A stretch of DNA of 64,000 bases. Source: Pseudomonas sp. KUIN-1. GTDB taxonomy: Bacteria; Pseudomonadota; Gammaproteobacteria; Pseudomonadales; Pseudomonadaceae. A program made the position numbers and the translations under genes. The stretch covers positions 2,170,001 to 2,234,000 of the forward strand of contig NZ_AP020337.1 in assembly GCF_009176725.1 (NCBI RefSeq). The letters are read 5' to 3'. The notes beneath the pieces were generated by a model. The model did no database searches and was not told the origin of the DNA. It saw only the letters and a list, made by a program, of their open reading frames with translations. Shown here piece after piece: positions 20,301 through 36,770 of this stretch (the first letter of the stretch is position 1; each line of letters opens with the position of its first letter).

Positions 20301-20854
20301 AGCACGACAGCGTTCATGAGGCGGTGGTGATCGACGTTGACGGCCCGTCCGGCAAGCAGCTGGCGGCGTATCTGGTGGTCGAGCACCATGACGATCAGTT
20401 GCGTGATGCGCTCAAGGCCTTCCTCAAGGAATCGCTGCCGGATTACATGGTGCCCACGCATTTCATCGTGCTGGACAGAATGCCGCTGAGCGCCAACGGC
20501 AAGCTCGACCGCAAGGCCCTGCCGAAACCGGACGCCAGCCAGTTGCAGCGCCAGTACGTCGCTCCGTGTACCGAGCAGGAGCAGCAGATGGCGGCGATCT
20601 GGGCTGATGTGCTGAAAGTCGAACGTGTCGGCCTGAGCGACGATTTCTTCGAGCTCGGTGGCCACTCGCTGCTGGCGACGCAGCTGATTTCCAGAATCCA
20701 CAGCGGCCTGGGAATCGACATTCCGCTGCGCCTGATCTTCGAGAAACCGCAATTGAACGAATTTATTCAGGCCTTCGCCGACAGTGGCCTGTCGCTGACC
20801 GAGGACGGCTTGTCCGATATTGAAAAAATGATGAATGAAATGGCGGGTATCTGA
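14390..20854 (+). CDS. Pyoverdine side-chain NRPS III: Thr and Ser modules (C-A-T-C-A-T)
   Basis: A 2154-residue, two-module synthetase starting with GTG behind an AGGAGA ribosome site, 14 bp after NRPS II. Domains: C (HHIVSDGW at 171), A (TSGSTG near 647), carrier Ser1041, C (HHIVSDGW at 1223), A (TSGSTG near 1702), carrier Ser2093. No epimerase, so both residues stay L. Specificity residues: D-F-W-N-I-G-M-V-H-K (Thr), then D-V-W-H-V-S-L-I-D-K (Ser). The N-terminus (around LSARERKALAVLL) differs from the RFVxLP-type N-termini of the other three synthetases, suggesting a distinct docking pair with the end of NRPS II. In the first A domain the conserved LARGY of motif A6 reads LAWGY (Trp852). 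Confidence 0.9.
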   Translation: MQQLLDSVKSLSARERKALAVLLKRQGVNLYGVTPIAVRETQAPSALSYAQQRQWIIWQLEPHSAAYNIPLALRLHGALNVEALRRSVEQLIERHETLRTTFEQQGDEAQQVVHPASAFALGVEQLAAGETVERYVDQEVQRPFDLQHGPLLRVRLLRLSAQEHVLVLTQHHIVSDGWSMPIMVDELMQCYQAATLGREIKLAPLPIQYADYALWQRNWLEMGERERQLAYWKQQLGEQQPILELPTDRPRPALRSYEGARLNVELDVALLNNLKTLARQQGITLFMLLLASFQTLLHRHSGQADIRVGVPVANRTRSETQGLIGFFVNTQVLKAEFTTQTTVAGLLQQVRHTAVQAQAHQDLPFEQLVEALQPQRDLSRSPLFQVACNHQSEGHNQSRELAGLRLEYQVSDKHTAQFDLTLDTCERPDGLTAALTYATDLFDASTIERMASHWRNLLNGMCHDVNQRIADLPLLSAEERQNTLRDWNRDLAVYPSEHCAHQRIEAQVERNPQAIALSFGDEQLSYRQLNQRANQLAHKLREQGVGPDVRVGLAAERGLEMIVGLLAILKAGGAYVPLDPDYPQDRLSFLMQDSGIELLLTQAHLLGKLPIPEQVQTLDLADALDGYSTENRHNQTTPDNLAYVIYTSGSTGKPKGTLLAHHNLMRLFAATDDWFHFNEQDVWTLFHSFAFDFSVWEIFGALLHGGRLVIVPREVTRSPEEFHALLVEQQVTVLNQTPSAFKQLMRVACDSPMSMSLQTVIFGGEALDVASLKPWFERFGDQTPQLVNMYGITETTVHVTYRPIAEADTQNPASPIGEAIPDLSWYVLDADFNPVAQGCSGELHIGHAGLAWGYHNRAALTAERFVPDPFCNEGGRLYRTGDLARYRATGVIDYAGRIDHQVKIRGFRIELGEIEARLQAHPAVREVSVLALDGQLAAYLVPAEPDQDQPTLREMLKNELRAHLPDYMVPTHFIVLDSMPLTANGKLDRKALPAPDASQLQATYSAPQGELEQQLAAIWADVLKLERVGRSDNFFELGGHSLLATQVISRIRQQLDVELSLRDLFEARDLAAFALAAGAGQGNGAPRFIKADRKQPLGLSYAQQRQWFLWQLDPENTAYIIPAALRLRGSLDIAALEHSFSALIARHETLRTTFRQQGEHAVQVIHAPRALTLSVESVPSGQTLEACVQQEMQRPFDLEQGPLLRVRLLNLNTDEHVLILTQHHIVSDGWSMPIMVDELVRLYEGYSQGRAVSLTALDLQYADYALWQRTWMEAGEQARQLDYWKQQLGDQQPILELPADYPRPVVQSHAGARLAVELEPALIDGLKQVARQQGVTLFMLLLASFQSLLHRHSSQSDIRVGVPIANRNRAETEGLIGFFVNTQVLRAEFDVHTTFNELLQQVKHTALQAQAHQELPFEQLVEALQPQRSLSHSPLFQVMFNHQSQASADVRALPGLQVEALLPDSYPAQFDLTLNTAEHDGGLSAGLTYATALFDPRTIERMAGHWLALLQAICANAAQRIAEVPMLDRAERQQILHGWNTTVADFPSEDCLHSLIEAQVRATPEAPALIFAAEQLSYAHLNARANQLAHRLRESGVGPDVLVGICVERSLQLVIGLLAIIKAGGAYVPLDPDYPEDRLAYMIQDSGIGLLLTQTALLERLPVPPQVQSLCLDQDGDWLESYSIANPVSFSHPLNLAYVIYTSGSTGKPKGAGNSHRALVNRLHWMQKAYGLNESDTVLQKTPFSFDVSVWEFFWPLMTGARLAVALPGDHRDPERLVQTIREHQVTTLHFVPSMLQAFMTHPQVESCNTLRRVVCSGEALPAELATQVLKRLPLAGLYNLYGPTEAAIDVTHWTCSTDDILRVPIGRPIDNLKTHVLDDGLLPAAQGVAAELYLGGVGLARGYHNRAALTAERFVPDPFDEQGGGRLYRTGDLARYRDAGVIDYVGRIDHQVKIRGLRIELGEIEASLLEHDSVHEAVVIDVDGPSGKQLAAYLVVEHHDDQLRDALKAFLKESLPDYMVPTHFIVLDRMPLSANGKLDRKALPKPDASQLQRQYVAPCTEQEQQMAAIWADVLKVERVGLSDDFFELGGHSLLATQLISRIHSGLGIDIPLRLIFEKPQLNEFIQAFADSGLSLTEDGLSDIEKMMNEMAGI

Positions 20855-20855
20855 C

Positions 20856-29483
<8,628 letters not shown>

Positions 29484-29486
<3 letters not shown>

Positions 29487-29534
29487 CGCAGAGCGTCACG
29501 AACGGCATTCCCACGCTGAAGCGTGAGGAACGAT
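29484..29534 (+). repeat. Four-palindrome repeat, right half
   Basis: The right half of the element (GACGC-AGA-GCGTC palindrome onward, ending GGAACGAT) begins at the TGA stop codon of NRPS IV, so the repeat abuts or supplies the end of that gene. With the next copy it fills the gap between the convergent NRPS IV and fpvA genes. Confidence 0.75.
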
Positions 29535-29553
29535 AAGCGTCCTGAAGAACACC

Positions 29554-29683
29554 ATCGTGCCCATGCTCCGCGTGGGCATGCCTTTCTGGACGCTCTGCGT
29601 CCTCTCTTGAGTGCGTGGCGCGGCGTAGCTGGTGTGACAGAGCGTCACGAACGGCATTCCCACGCTGGAGCGTGAGGAACGAC
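29554..29683 (+). repeat. Four-palindrome repeat with internal insertion
   Basis: Begins ATCGTGCC and ends GAGGAACGA. About 27 bp longer than the standard element because of extra bases between the second and third palindromes. Its hairpins may serve as a two-way transcription end between NRPS IV and the fpvA gene. Confidence 0.75.
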
Positions 29684-29743
29684 AGGTATCTGGGCTGGAG
29701 CGTGCCTTTCTGGACGCTGTTGATCACGAGGGGCGAGCGTCGC

Positions 29744-32155
29744 TTAAAAATCACCGCGCAGGGTCAGGACGTAGTTGCGTGGGTCGCCGTAGTAGTTGCC
29801 GCGGTCGATGTCGCCGGTGGCCTTGTAGTATTTGCGATCCAGCAGGTTGTTGCCGTTGAGCGCCACCGTCCAGTGTTCGTCGATTTTCCACGCAACCCGC
29901 GCATCCCAGATGGCCCGGCCAGCGTTATCGATGGGTTGGGTCGACTCGTGTTCCGAGTAGCCGCTCTGCGCCGAGACCCCGCCGCCGATGGTCAAGCGAC
30001 GCCAGGCGCCGGGCAGGGTGTAGCTGCTGGTCAGGCGCAGCATGTGCCGGGGTGTTTCCGCTGAAATCGATTGCCCGTCACTGCCGCGGGTGATGTTGAA
30101 CGTGTAGCCGGCCAAGGTCTGCAATCCCGGTAACGGCTCGCCGCTGATTTCCATGTCGATGCCCTTGCTGCGCCGGATATCACCGTTCAGGTAGCAGGTC
30201 CCATAGGCATCATTGCTAACGCACTGACCAGCATTGGCATCATCCTCGACGGCCACATCCTTCTGCTTCACATAGAACAGCGCCAGTGACACATTCAGAC
30301 GTTTGTCGAACAGCTCGCCCTTGATTCCGGTTTCATGGCTGGCGCCGATGGCCGGATCAAGCAGCGTGCCTGATGCGGTTCGATAGGCGCTTTGCGGCAG
30401 AAAAATATCCGTGTAACTGGCGTACCACGACCAGTCCCGGTTGAGGTCGTAGATGACCCCCGCAAACGGCGTGACCTGATTGTCCTCCTGGGCGCGACGG
30501 GTCACGCCTGCAGACGTGGTCTGATAGTCATAGCTGCTGACCCGGCCACCCATCACCAGGCTCAACGACTCTGTCAGGCTCAGGCGCAGGTTGCTGTAGA
30601 CGCCATAGCGCTTGTCGCTGTAGTCCGTGCTGCTCCAGGCCGGACGCGGAGGTTCGGCAATCGCGTCGTGGTCGGGGCTGAAGATAGCCAGCGGTTGATT
30701 GGCGTTGACCGTGGCATAGCGCGACTCGCGTTTCTGTTCGGACCCGTTGCCGCCGACGGTCAACTGGTGACTCAGGCCAAAGGCGTCGAACCGGCCATCC
30801 AGGTGCGCGTCGATGCCATTGCTATGAATATCGTCCGAGCGGAACAGGGTTCTGACCAGCCGGGAACCGCTCTGCGTCGCTGGATCAATAGCGCCCTGTG
30901 CATAGGCGACCTTCTGATCGAAAGCGCCATCGGAGTGAGTGGCAGACAGTGTGCCGCTCCAGTTGTCGTCAAAGCGGGTTTCCAGTTCGCTGAACACTTC
31001 GTCGGTGCGGGTCTGGTGGCGGTTCCAGTCCTGGGCCAGCGACGTCGAACGCGGCAGGTCGATGGCCTTGCCGTTGCTGTAGCGAGGCAGACCGAAGATC
31101 GAAAAGCCCTGGGTGTCGGCGTTCTGATGGCGTACGCCCAGGGTCAGGGTGGTGTCTTCGCTCAGGTCGGTTTCCAGGATGCCGTAGAGCAACGGTGCGG
31201 TTTTCTGCAGACCATCGGTGAAATAGCCGCGGTCTTCATAGGACGTTACAAAACGCCCGCGGATGCTGCCTGAATCGTTGAGTTTGCTGCTGCCATCCAG
31301 ATCGACCCGGTAGCTGTCCCAACTGCCTGCGCGAGTGGTGATCGACAACTGCGGCAGGGCGGTCGGGCGCTTGCGGACCAGATTGACCGCGCCACCGGGG
31401 TTGCCCGCGCCGATCAGCAAGCCGGCCGCGCCGCGCAGCACTTCGACGCGGTCGTAGATTTCCATGTCCGGGGTCATCCAGCCGGTCACGCTGTAACCCT
31501 GGCCAGCCACGCCATCGATGATGTAACTCTCGTCCTCCAGCGCGAAGCCCCGCGAACTGAAGACATGAGAGCCGAAATTGCGTTGGGAAAAGGTGATGCC
31601 GGGCGTCTGTGCCATCACCTCGTCGAGGCCGGTGAGGTTTTTGTCGTCCATCACCTGGCGGGTCATGACGGTAACCGACTGCGGCGTTTCGCGCAGCGAC
31701 TGAGCGGTCTTGTTGATACTCACGCCAGTGGCCGCATACGAGCCGCTGCCCTCGGTGGTGATGCCGAACGAATCGCCCTTTATCGCCACCGGCCCCAGGT
31801 TCATGGTGTGTGCGGAGGCAGCAGCGCCAAGGGTCAGGGTGTTGTCTTCAAGACTGTGCGCTACGTTGGCTTTTTTCAGCAGGTCGGCGACTGCCTGTTC
31901 GGGCGTCAGCCTGCCGTGCACCGGGCTGCTGAGCTTGCCGTTCAGGTCGTCGGGGTTGTAGAGGATTTGCAGATCGCACTGGCGGCCCAATTCCTTCAGG
32001 GCACTGTTCAGCGTCTGCGCCGGAATATCGAATTCGAACTCATCCGCCAGCGCCTGTCCCTGGACACTCAACGCCAGCACCAGCCCCACGCCGCCCAGAC
32101 GCAGGCCGAGCGTTTTCACGCGGCCTGTGCGCAGACGGCTGGAGGATGATTGCAT
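29744..32155 (-). CDS. fpvA: Ferripyoverdine TonB-dependent receptor with signalling domain (FpvA)
   Basis: An 803-residue outer-membrane receptor. A signal peptide ends near QALA (about residue 38). It is followed by an STN signalling domain (about 38-115, with FDIPAQTLNSALKELGRQ), a plug domain (about 150-270, with RETPQSVTVMTRQVMDD) and a 22-strand-type barrel ending in Phe. In P. aeruginosa the STN domain of FpvA passes the ligand signal to the anti-sigma factor FpvR, which controls PvdS and FpvI. Its place next to the pyoverdine genes makes ferripyoverdine the expected ligand. It lies 325 bp after a second receptor gene on the same strand; it may be read from that gene's PvdS promoter or from its own Fur-type promoter. 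The ribosome site is weak. Confidence 0.88.
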   Translation of the reverse strand: MQSSSSRLRTGRVKTLGLRLGGVGLVLALSVQGQALADEFEFDIPAQTLNSALKELGRQCDLQILYNPDDLNGKLSSPVHGRLTPEQAVADLLKKANVAHSLEDNTLTLGAAASAHTMNLGPVAIKGDSFGITTEGSGSYAATGVSINKTAQSLRETPQSVTVMTRQVMDDKNLTGLDEVMAQTPGITFSQRNFGSHVFSSRGFALEDESYIIDGVAGQGYSVTGWMTPDMEIYDRVEVLRGAAGLLIGAGNPGGAVNLVRKRPTALPQLSITTRAGSWDSYRVDLDGSSKLNDSGSIRGRFVTSYEDRGYFTDGLQKTAPLLYGILETDLSEDTTLTLGVRHQNADTQGFSIFGLPRYSNGKAIDLPRSTSLAQDWNRHQTRTDEVFSELETRFDDNWSGTLSATHSDGAFDQKVAYAQGAIDPATQSGSRLVRTLFRSDDIHSNGIDAHLDGRFDAFGLSHQLTVGGNGSEQKRESRYATVNANQPLAIFSPDHDAIAEPPRPAWSSTDYSDKRYGVYSNLRLSLTESLSLVMGGRVSSYDYQTTSAGVTRRAQEDNQVTPFAGVIYDLNRDWSWYASYTDIFLPQSAYRTASGTLLDPAIGASHETGIKGELFDKRLNVSLALFYVKQKDVAVEDDANAGQCVSNDAYGTCYLNGDIRRSKGIDMEISGEPLPGLQTLAGYTFNITRGSDGQSISAETPRHMLRLTSSYTLPGAWRRLTIGGGVSAQSGYSEHESTQPIDNAGRAIWDARVAWKIDEHWTVALNGNNLLDRKYYKATGDIDRGNYYGDPRNYVLTLRGDF

Positions 32156-32187
32156 GGCAGGGATAGCTCGTTGAGATCAATGGCGAA

Positions 32188-32204
32188 GGATAATGCATTT
32201 GCGG
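32188..32204. promoter_or_regulatory. Possible Fur-like site upstream of fpvA
   Basis: AGGATAATGCATTTGCG contains a GATAATGCATTTGC core that resembles Fur half-sites in inverted order. It is about 35 bp upstream of the fpvA start. No PvdS-type promoter is visible in this gap. Weak evidence. Confidence 0.25.
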
Positions 32205-32248
32205 CAGCCTGGTCGCGTGCACAGCGCTGTATCACGAACCGAAACCGC

Positions 32249-32342
32249 TCCGCGCGGAGCATGGGCACGATGGTGTCTTTCCGGATACCTATCGTTCCTC
32301 ACGCTCCAGTGTGAAAATGCCGTTCGTGACGCTCTGCGTCAT
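32249..32342 (-). repeat. Degenerate four-palindrome repeat
   Basis: Inverted copy: ATCGTTCCTCACGCTCC at 32291 with GACGCTCTGCGTC to 32342, and a detached left end (GGAGCATGGGCACGAT) at 32256-32271. It looks like a rearranged copy between the two receptor genes. Confidence 0.6.
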
Positions 32343-32369
32343 ACTCGATGCCGCGCCACGCGATCAACG

Positions 32370-32456
32370 CTTCGCTTGCTCGCGAAGAGGCCTGTCCAGC
32401 CCCGGAAATCAGGGCATCTGAACCATTGCCTTCGCGAGCAAGCTCGCTCCCACAGG
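32370..32456. repeat. REP doublet (REPIN)
   Basis: CGCTTCGCTTGCTCGCGAAGAGG on the left and CTTCGCGAGCAAGCTCGCTCCCACAG on the right form the usual inverted REP pair. With the preceding repeat it fills the 325-bp gap 32156-32480 between the receptor genes; no gene is seen there. Confidence 0.85.
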
Positions 32457-32480
32457 GATTCCCATAACGCTGAGCTTAGA

Positions 32481-34721
32481 TCAGAAATCCCCCCGCAAGG
32501 TCAGGACGTAGCTGCGCGGTTCGCCGTAGACGTTGGAGCGGTCGGTGGCGATCGAGGTGGTGTAGTACTTGCGGTCGAACAGGTTTTCGGCGTTGAGCGA
32601 CACCTTCCAGTTTTCGTCCAGTTTCCATGACGCCCTGGCATCCCAGATGGCCCGGCCGGTCACGCCCAGCTCCTTGTTGGACGGCACTTCGTAACCCGAA
32701 TCCGCCGACACTCCAGCACCCAGGGTCAGGCGGTTCCAGGCACCCGGCAGGTTGTAGCTGGTGTTGAGGCGCAGCATGTGTTTCGGTGTTTCGTAAGCCA
32801 CATCCGAGTCGCCGTTGTTGCGCAGCATGTTGTAGGTGTAACCGCCGAACACTTGCAGCCCCGGCAACACTTCACCGCTGGCCTCGACATCGACGCCCTT
32901 GCTGCGGCTGATGCCATCCTGCAGATAACAGGATCCGTCGGAGCTGGTAGGGCACGTTGTAAGAGTATCCTGGGCCGCGAGATCGACAGCAGCGACATCT
33001 TTCTGCTTGATGTAGAACAGCGCCATCGACAGGTTCATGCGCTTGTCGAACAGCTCACCCTTGAAGCCGGTTTCGTAGTTGGAACCGATGGCCGGGTCCA
33101 GTGGCGAGCCGGCGGAGGTTACGTAGTTGGCCTGTGGCGTGAAGATGTCGGCATAGCTGGCGTACCACGACCAGCTGTCGTTGATGTCATAGATAACACC
33201 CGCGAAGGGCGTGAATTCCTGAGTCTGTTTGGACTCGTAATCCTTCGCCAAGCCGGTTTTGACGTCGTACTTGTAGTCATACCAGCTGAGGCGCGTGCCG
33301 AGCACCACGCTCAACGGTTCGCTCAGGTGAATGCGTGTGTTGGCATAAAGGCCCGCGCGTTCTTCGGTGGTGTCGATGTCGGTTTGCCAGGCCGGACGGG
33401 CTGGTTTGGCGAACGCGTTCTGGTCGACGTCGAATACGTTGATCGCGGTGCGTCTGGTCACCGTAGCCTGATGCGTGTTGGCGTTCTGCTTCGACCAGTC
33501 GACACCCAGGGTCACCTGATGTTCGAGGCCGAACGCGTTGAAGTTGCCTTCCAGCTGGCTGTTCAGACCGACGCTGTCGACCTCGTCCTTGCGAAACAGC
33601 GTGCCCTGAAAGTTGGAGCCCGCCAGCGTCACGGGATTCACTGCGCCCCGTGCGAAGGCAATGTTCTGATCGAAGCCACCCTGGGAATAGGTCAATGACG
33701 TGCGGCTGGTCCAGTCTTCATTGAAGCGATGCGCGACTTCGGTGAACACCTCGGTCATGTCGCTTTCATGGCGGTTCCACTTCTGCGCCAGGTTGGTCGA
33801 GCGTGACAGGCCCAGCGACTGGCCGTTGCTGTAGCGCGGCAGGCCATAGATCGAGTAGCCGTTGATGACCTGCTCCTGACGACGCAGGCTCATGGTCAGG
33901 GTGGTGTCGTCGCTCAGGTCGGCTTCGACGATGCCGTACAGCAGCGGCGTGCGGCTGTCGCGACCGTCCAGGTAAGAGCCGCTGTCATCGTAGGCCGCGA
34001 CCATGCGCCCGCGCAGGGTGCCGGAATCGTTGAGCTTGCCGCTGCCGTCCAGGTCGACCCGGTACTGGTCCCAAGAACCGGCGCGGGTGGTGATCGAGAA
34101 TTTGTTCTCGGCGGTCGGGCGTTTGCGCACCAGGTTGACCGCGCCGCCGGGCTGACCGGCACCGACCAGCAGCCCTGACGCGCCGCGCAGCACTTCCACG
34201 CGGTCGTAGATCGCCATGTCCGGCTGCATCCAGCCGGTGATCTGATAGCCCTGGCCGCCAATGCCGTCGACCAGGAAGCTTTCCGCCAGCAACGAGAAGC
34301 CACGCGAGGTGTACACGTGGCCGCCGAAGTTGCGGTACTGGAAGGTGATACCCGGGGTGTCTTCCAGCACGTCGCTGAGGCTGGTGAGGTTGTTGTCATC
34401 CATGACTTGCCGGGTCACCACGCTCACCGATTGCGGTGTTTCGCGTAGCGATTGCGGTGCACCCTTGCCGATACTCACCGCGCCGGTGGTGTAGGAACCG
34501 GTGCCGTCGGTGGTGGTGCCCAGGTAATGCGAGTCGATTGCGGTCGGGGCCAGATTGACCGTGCCCGTCGTGTTCGAATCGTCTGCGACAGTTTCCTGCG
34601 CCTGGCCGGCCACCGGCATGCACAGCGCAAGACCCATGGCCGCCATGGATGGCCGGGAGCGGAACATCTGACTGAGCATCAACGCTTTGCTGAGCGGGGT
34701 GAGTCGTGACGGGTTGTGCAT
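32481..34721 (-). CDS. TonB-dependent siderophore receptor without signalling domain
   Basis: A 746-residue receptor closely related to the neighbouring FpvA over the plug and barrel (shared RETPQSV-TRQVMDD, GAVNLVRKRPT, SYADIF and the C-terminal YVLTLRGDF), but with no STN domain: the signal peptide (ending near GQAQ) leads almost directly into the plug. It should import ferripyoverdine or a related siderophore through TonB, without itself signalling to an anti-sigma factor. I chose the ATG at 34721 because it follows a GGAAAGAG ribosome site; an ATG 30 bp upstream is less likely. An exact PvdS box lies 155 bp upstream, so expression follows the pyoverdine genes. Confidence 0.85.
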   Translation of the reverse strand: MHNPSRLTPLSKALMLSQMFRSRPSMAAMGLALCMPVAGQAQETVADDSNTTGTVNLAPTAIDSHYLGTTTDGTGSYTTGAVSIGKGAPQSLRETPQSVSVVTRQVMDDNNLTSLSDVLEDTPGITFQYRNFGGHVYTSRGFSLLAESFLVDGIGGQGYQITGWMQPDMAIYDRVEVLRGASGLLVGAGQPGGAVNLVRKRPTAENKFSITTRAGSWDQYRVDLDGSGKLNDSGTLRGRMVAAYDDSGSYLDGRDSRTPLLYGIVEADLSDDTTLTMSLRRQEQVINGYSIYGLPRYSNGQSLGLSRSTNLAQKWNRHESDMTEVFTEVAHRFNEDWTSRTSLTYSQGGFDQNIAFARGAVNPVTLAGSNFQGTLFRKDEVDSVGLNSQLEGNFNAFGLEHQVTLGVDWSKQNANTHQATVTRRTAINVFDVDQNAFAKPARPAWQTDIDTTEERAGLYANTRIHLSEPLSVVLGTRLSWYDYKYDVKTGLAKDYESKQTQEFTPFAGVIYDINDSWSWYASYADIFTPQANYVTSAGSPLDPAIGSNYETGFKGELFDKRMNLSMALFYIKQKDVAAVDLAAQDTLTTCPTSSDGSCYLQDGISRSKGVDVEASGEVLPGLQVFGGYTYNMLRNNGDSDVAYETPKHMLRLNTSYNLPGAWNRLTLGAGVSADSGYEVPSNKELGVTGRAIWDARASWKLDENWKVSLNAENLFDRKYYTTSIATDRSNVYGEPRSYVLTLRGDF

Positions 34722-34876
34722 GAATTGGCTCTTTCCAGTGAGTATCGGCAAGGAGATCGGGGGCGTCGTTCAGGTCTGCGCAGTCGGGTCCAGCCGTCGA
34801 CCGGGCAGGCATGAGCCACTTTTTTATGGGGCGGTGCGCGAGAGATGGCTGGGCACGCAATTCGCTGTTAATGAGA

Positions 34877-34900
34877 ACGAAAGCGAATAACGTTTATTTA
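34877..34900 (-). promoter_or_regulatory. PvdS-type promoter of the receptor operon
   Basis: Read on the minus strand: TAAAT (34900-34896), a 16-base spacer and CGTTC (CGT at 34879-34877). Exact match to the PvdS/IS-box pattern. It directs transcription into the receptor gene at 34721. Confidence 0.8.
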
Positions 34901-34972
34901 ATGGTTTTTTCAAAATCCACGAAAAAAGATGGCGCTTGGCTAGTAATTGAGCGTGGCGCGGAATGCACAGGC

Positions 34973-35010
34973 AAAAAAAAGCCCCGCTCGCGGGCTGGCC
35001 GGGCGGGGCG
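34973..35010 (-). terminator. Rho-independent terminator after pvdE
   Basis: On the minus strand, GCCCCGC and GCGGGGC arms close a hairpin that is followed by eight T residues. It lies just beyond the pvdE stop and separates the pvdMNOE unit from the receptor promoter. Confidence 0.85.
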
Positions 35011-35027
35011 TTCCAGGCTTGGATGAA

Positions 35028-36704
35028 TCACGCCGGAATGGTTTTGTCGCGGGTTTCGCTGTGAACCTGTTCGACCTGAATCTGCCCGGTCTGCATCCGC
35101 ACCAACTGATCGGCAACGTAGAAATAGCGGTCGTCATGGGAGATCACGATGATGGTCTTGCCCTGTTGCTTCAGTTCCGGCAGCAGCTCGGTGTAGAACA
35201 CGCGACGGAACGCCGGGTCCTGATCGGCGGCCCACTCGTCGAAGACCAGCACCTGACGCTCGTCCAGCCACGCATTGATCAGTGCCAGACGCTTGCGCTG
35301 ACCGGTCGACAGATCGGTGGTGGTGAAGACACCGTTCTCGATGCTGACCTTGTGCGCGATGTCCAGGCGCTCCAGGTACTTGCCCGCGTCCTGCGGCAGC
35401 GCGGCCTGGCCCTGCAACGGCTCGTCGAACAGGTAGTAGTCGGCGAAAATCGTGGTGAACAGCTGGCGGTAGTCATCCAGGTTTTCCGCGGTAACGGCCT
35501 GGCCATTCAGGCGGATCTCACCCTGTTGCGGGGTGTACAGGCCCAGCAGCAGCTTGATCAGCGTGGTCTTGCCACAGCCGTTCTCGCCGACGATGAACAC
35601 GATGTCGCCCTGTTTGATGCTCAGGTCGACCGGGCCGAGGTGAAAGGCGTCGCTGCCTTCGACCGGCGGGTAGTCATAGCGCAGGTTGTGCAGTTCCAGC
35701 GTGTGCATGCTGGCCAGCGACGTCGGGCGGTCACTGACCAACAGGTGCGGTTCGGGGCTGGAGAATTTCCACGACAGCTCGGCGATGCGGCGCATGGCGA
35801 TCTGCGCGCGGCTGATGCCGGGCAGGGCAGTCATCAGGCGCTCCAGCGGGCCTTTCATGTACAGCATCACCAGCACGAAGCCGCCCAGCACGGTTTTCTC
35901 GGTGGTCGGCCACATGGCCTGGAAGGCGATGGCCATGCCGATCACGGCAAAGAACAGCATCGAGCCGAAGGTTTCTGCGCTGACGAAGATGTTGGCAGCG
36001 CGAATGTTCGAGCGGCAGATGTGTTCAGTGGCCCCGTGAATCTTTTCGTCGAGCATGTTCTGACGACGTTTGCGCTGAATGCGCAGCTCCTTGGCGCCTG
36101 CGGACAGCGCCTGGTAGTGCTTCTGCAATTCGTCTTCGCTGTTGCGCGCCGCCAGAATGCTGCGCATGCCGAACGCATGCGCCAGGTATTGCGCGCCGGT
36201 GCCGAGCACCACGGTGAGCACTGTCAGCGCCAGAATCTGCCAGGACAGCACGGCCAGATAGGCCAGGCAGCCTAGTGTGACAGTAAACGAAATCACCATC
36301 GGTGCGACCGACAGGGCAAAGGTGCTGATGGTGTTGACGTCGTTGAGCAGCACCGGGATCAGGCGGTGCGCGCGATAGCGTTCCAGCTGCTCGATGGGCG
36401 CGACCAGCACCTTGGCCGCCAGCTCGCGGCGCAGGTTGGCGACGACTCGCTGGCCGACGTAATTGGTCGACAGGTTGGACAGGGTCGAACACGCCAGGGT
36501 CAGCACACACAGGCCGGCGAACAGCAGCGCGGTCTGCGTGTCCGGCCCGCCTGGCCTGTTCATCGCGTTGTTGATGGTGGCCAGCAGGCCGGTGACGCTC
36601 AGGCCGCTGACAATCCCCAGCAAGGTCGACAGCGCCACCAGCCACCAGAACGGCTTGAGGATTCTCAGGGTTTCCCGGGCGAGGCTTTCAGTTGTGCGGG
36701 TCAT
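35028..36704 (-). CDS. pvdE: PvdE, ABC transporter exporting the pyoverdine precursor
   Basis: A 558-residue fused membrane/ATPase protein of the cyclic-peptide-exporter family. Six hydrophobic segments occupy about residues 15-300. The ATPase domain shows Walker A GENGCGKTT near residue 370, signature LSTGQRKRL near 465 and Walker B VLVFDEWAADQDP near 490; the signature is LSTGQ rather than LSGGQ. PvdE moves acylated ferribactin from cytoplasm to periplasm, where maturation takes place. It is the last gene of the pvdM-pvdN-pvdO-pvdE set, 66 bp after pvdO and followed by a clear terminator. Confidence 0.92.
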   Translation of the reverse strand: MTRTTESLARETLRILKPFWWLVALSTLLGIVSGLSVTGLLATINNAMNRPGGPDTQTALLFAGLCVLTLACSTLSNLSTNYVGQRVVANLRRELAAKVLVAPIEQLERYRAHRLIPVLLNDVNTISTFALSVAPMVISFTVTLGCLAYLAVLSWQILALTVLTVVLGTGAQYLAHAFGMRSILAARNSEDELQKHYQALSAGAKELRIQRKRRQNMLDEKIHGATEHICRSNIRAANIFVSAETFGSMLFFAVIGMAIAFQAMWPTTEKTVLGGFVLVMLYMKGPLERLMTALPGISRAQIAMRRIAELSWKFSSPEPHLLVSDRPTSLASMHTLELHNLRYDYPPVEGSDAFHLGPVDLSIKQGDIVFIVGENGCGKTTLIKLLLGLYTPQQGEIRLNGQAVTAENLDDYRQLFTTIFADYYLFDEPLQGQAALPQDAGKYLERLDIAHKVSIENGVFTTTDLSTGQRKRLALINAWLDERQVLVFDEWAADQDPAFRRVFYTELLPELKQQGKTIIVISHDDRYFYVADQLVRMQTGQIQVEQVHSETRDKTIPA

Positions 36705-36770
36705 GGTGTGTCTCGTCAGTGTCCGTGAGTGCGGCTTGGGCTGGTTCAGGCCGGGGGCGCATGAAGTCCG

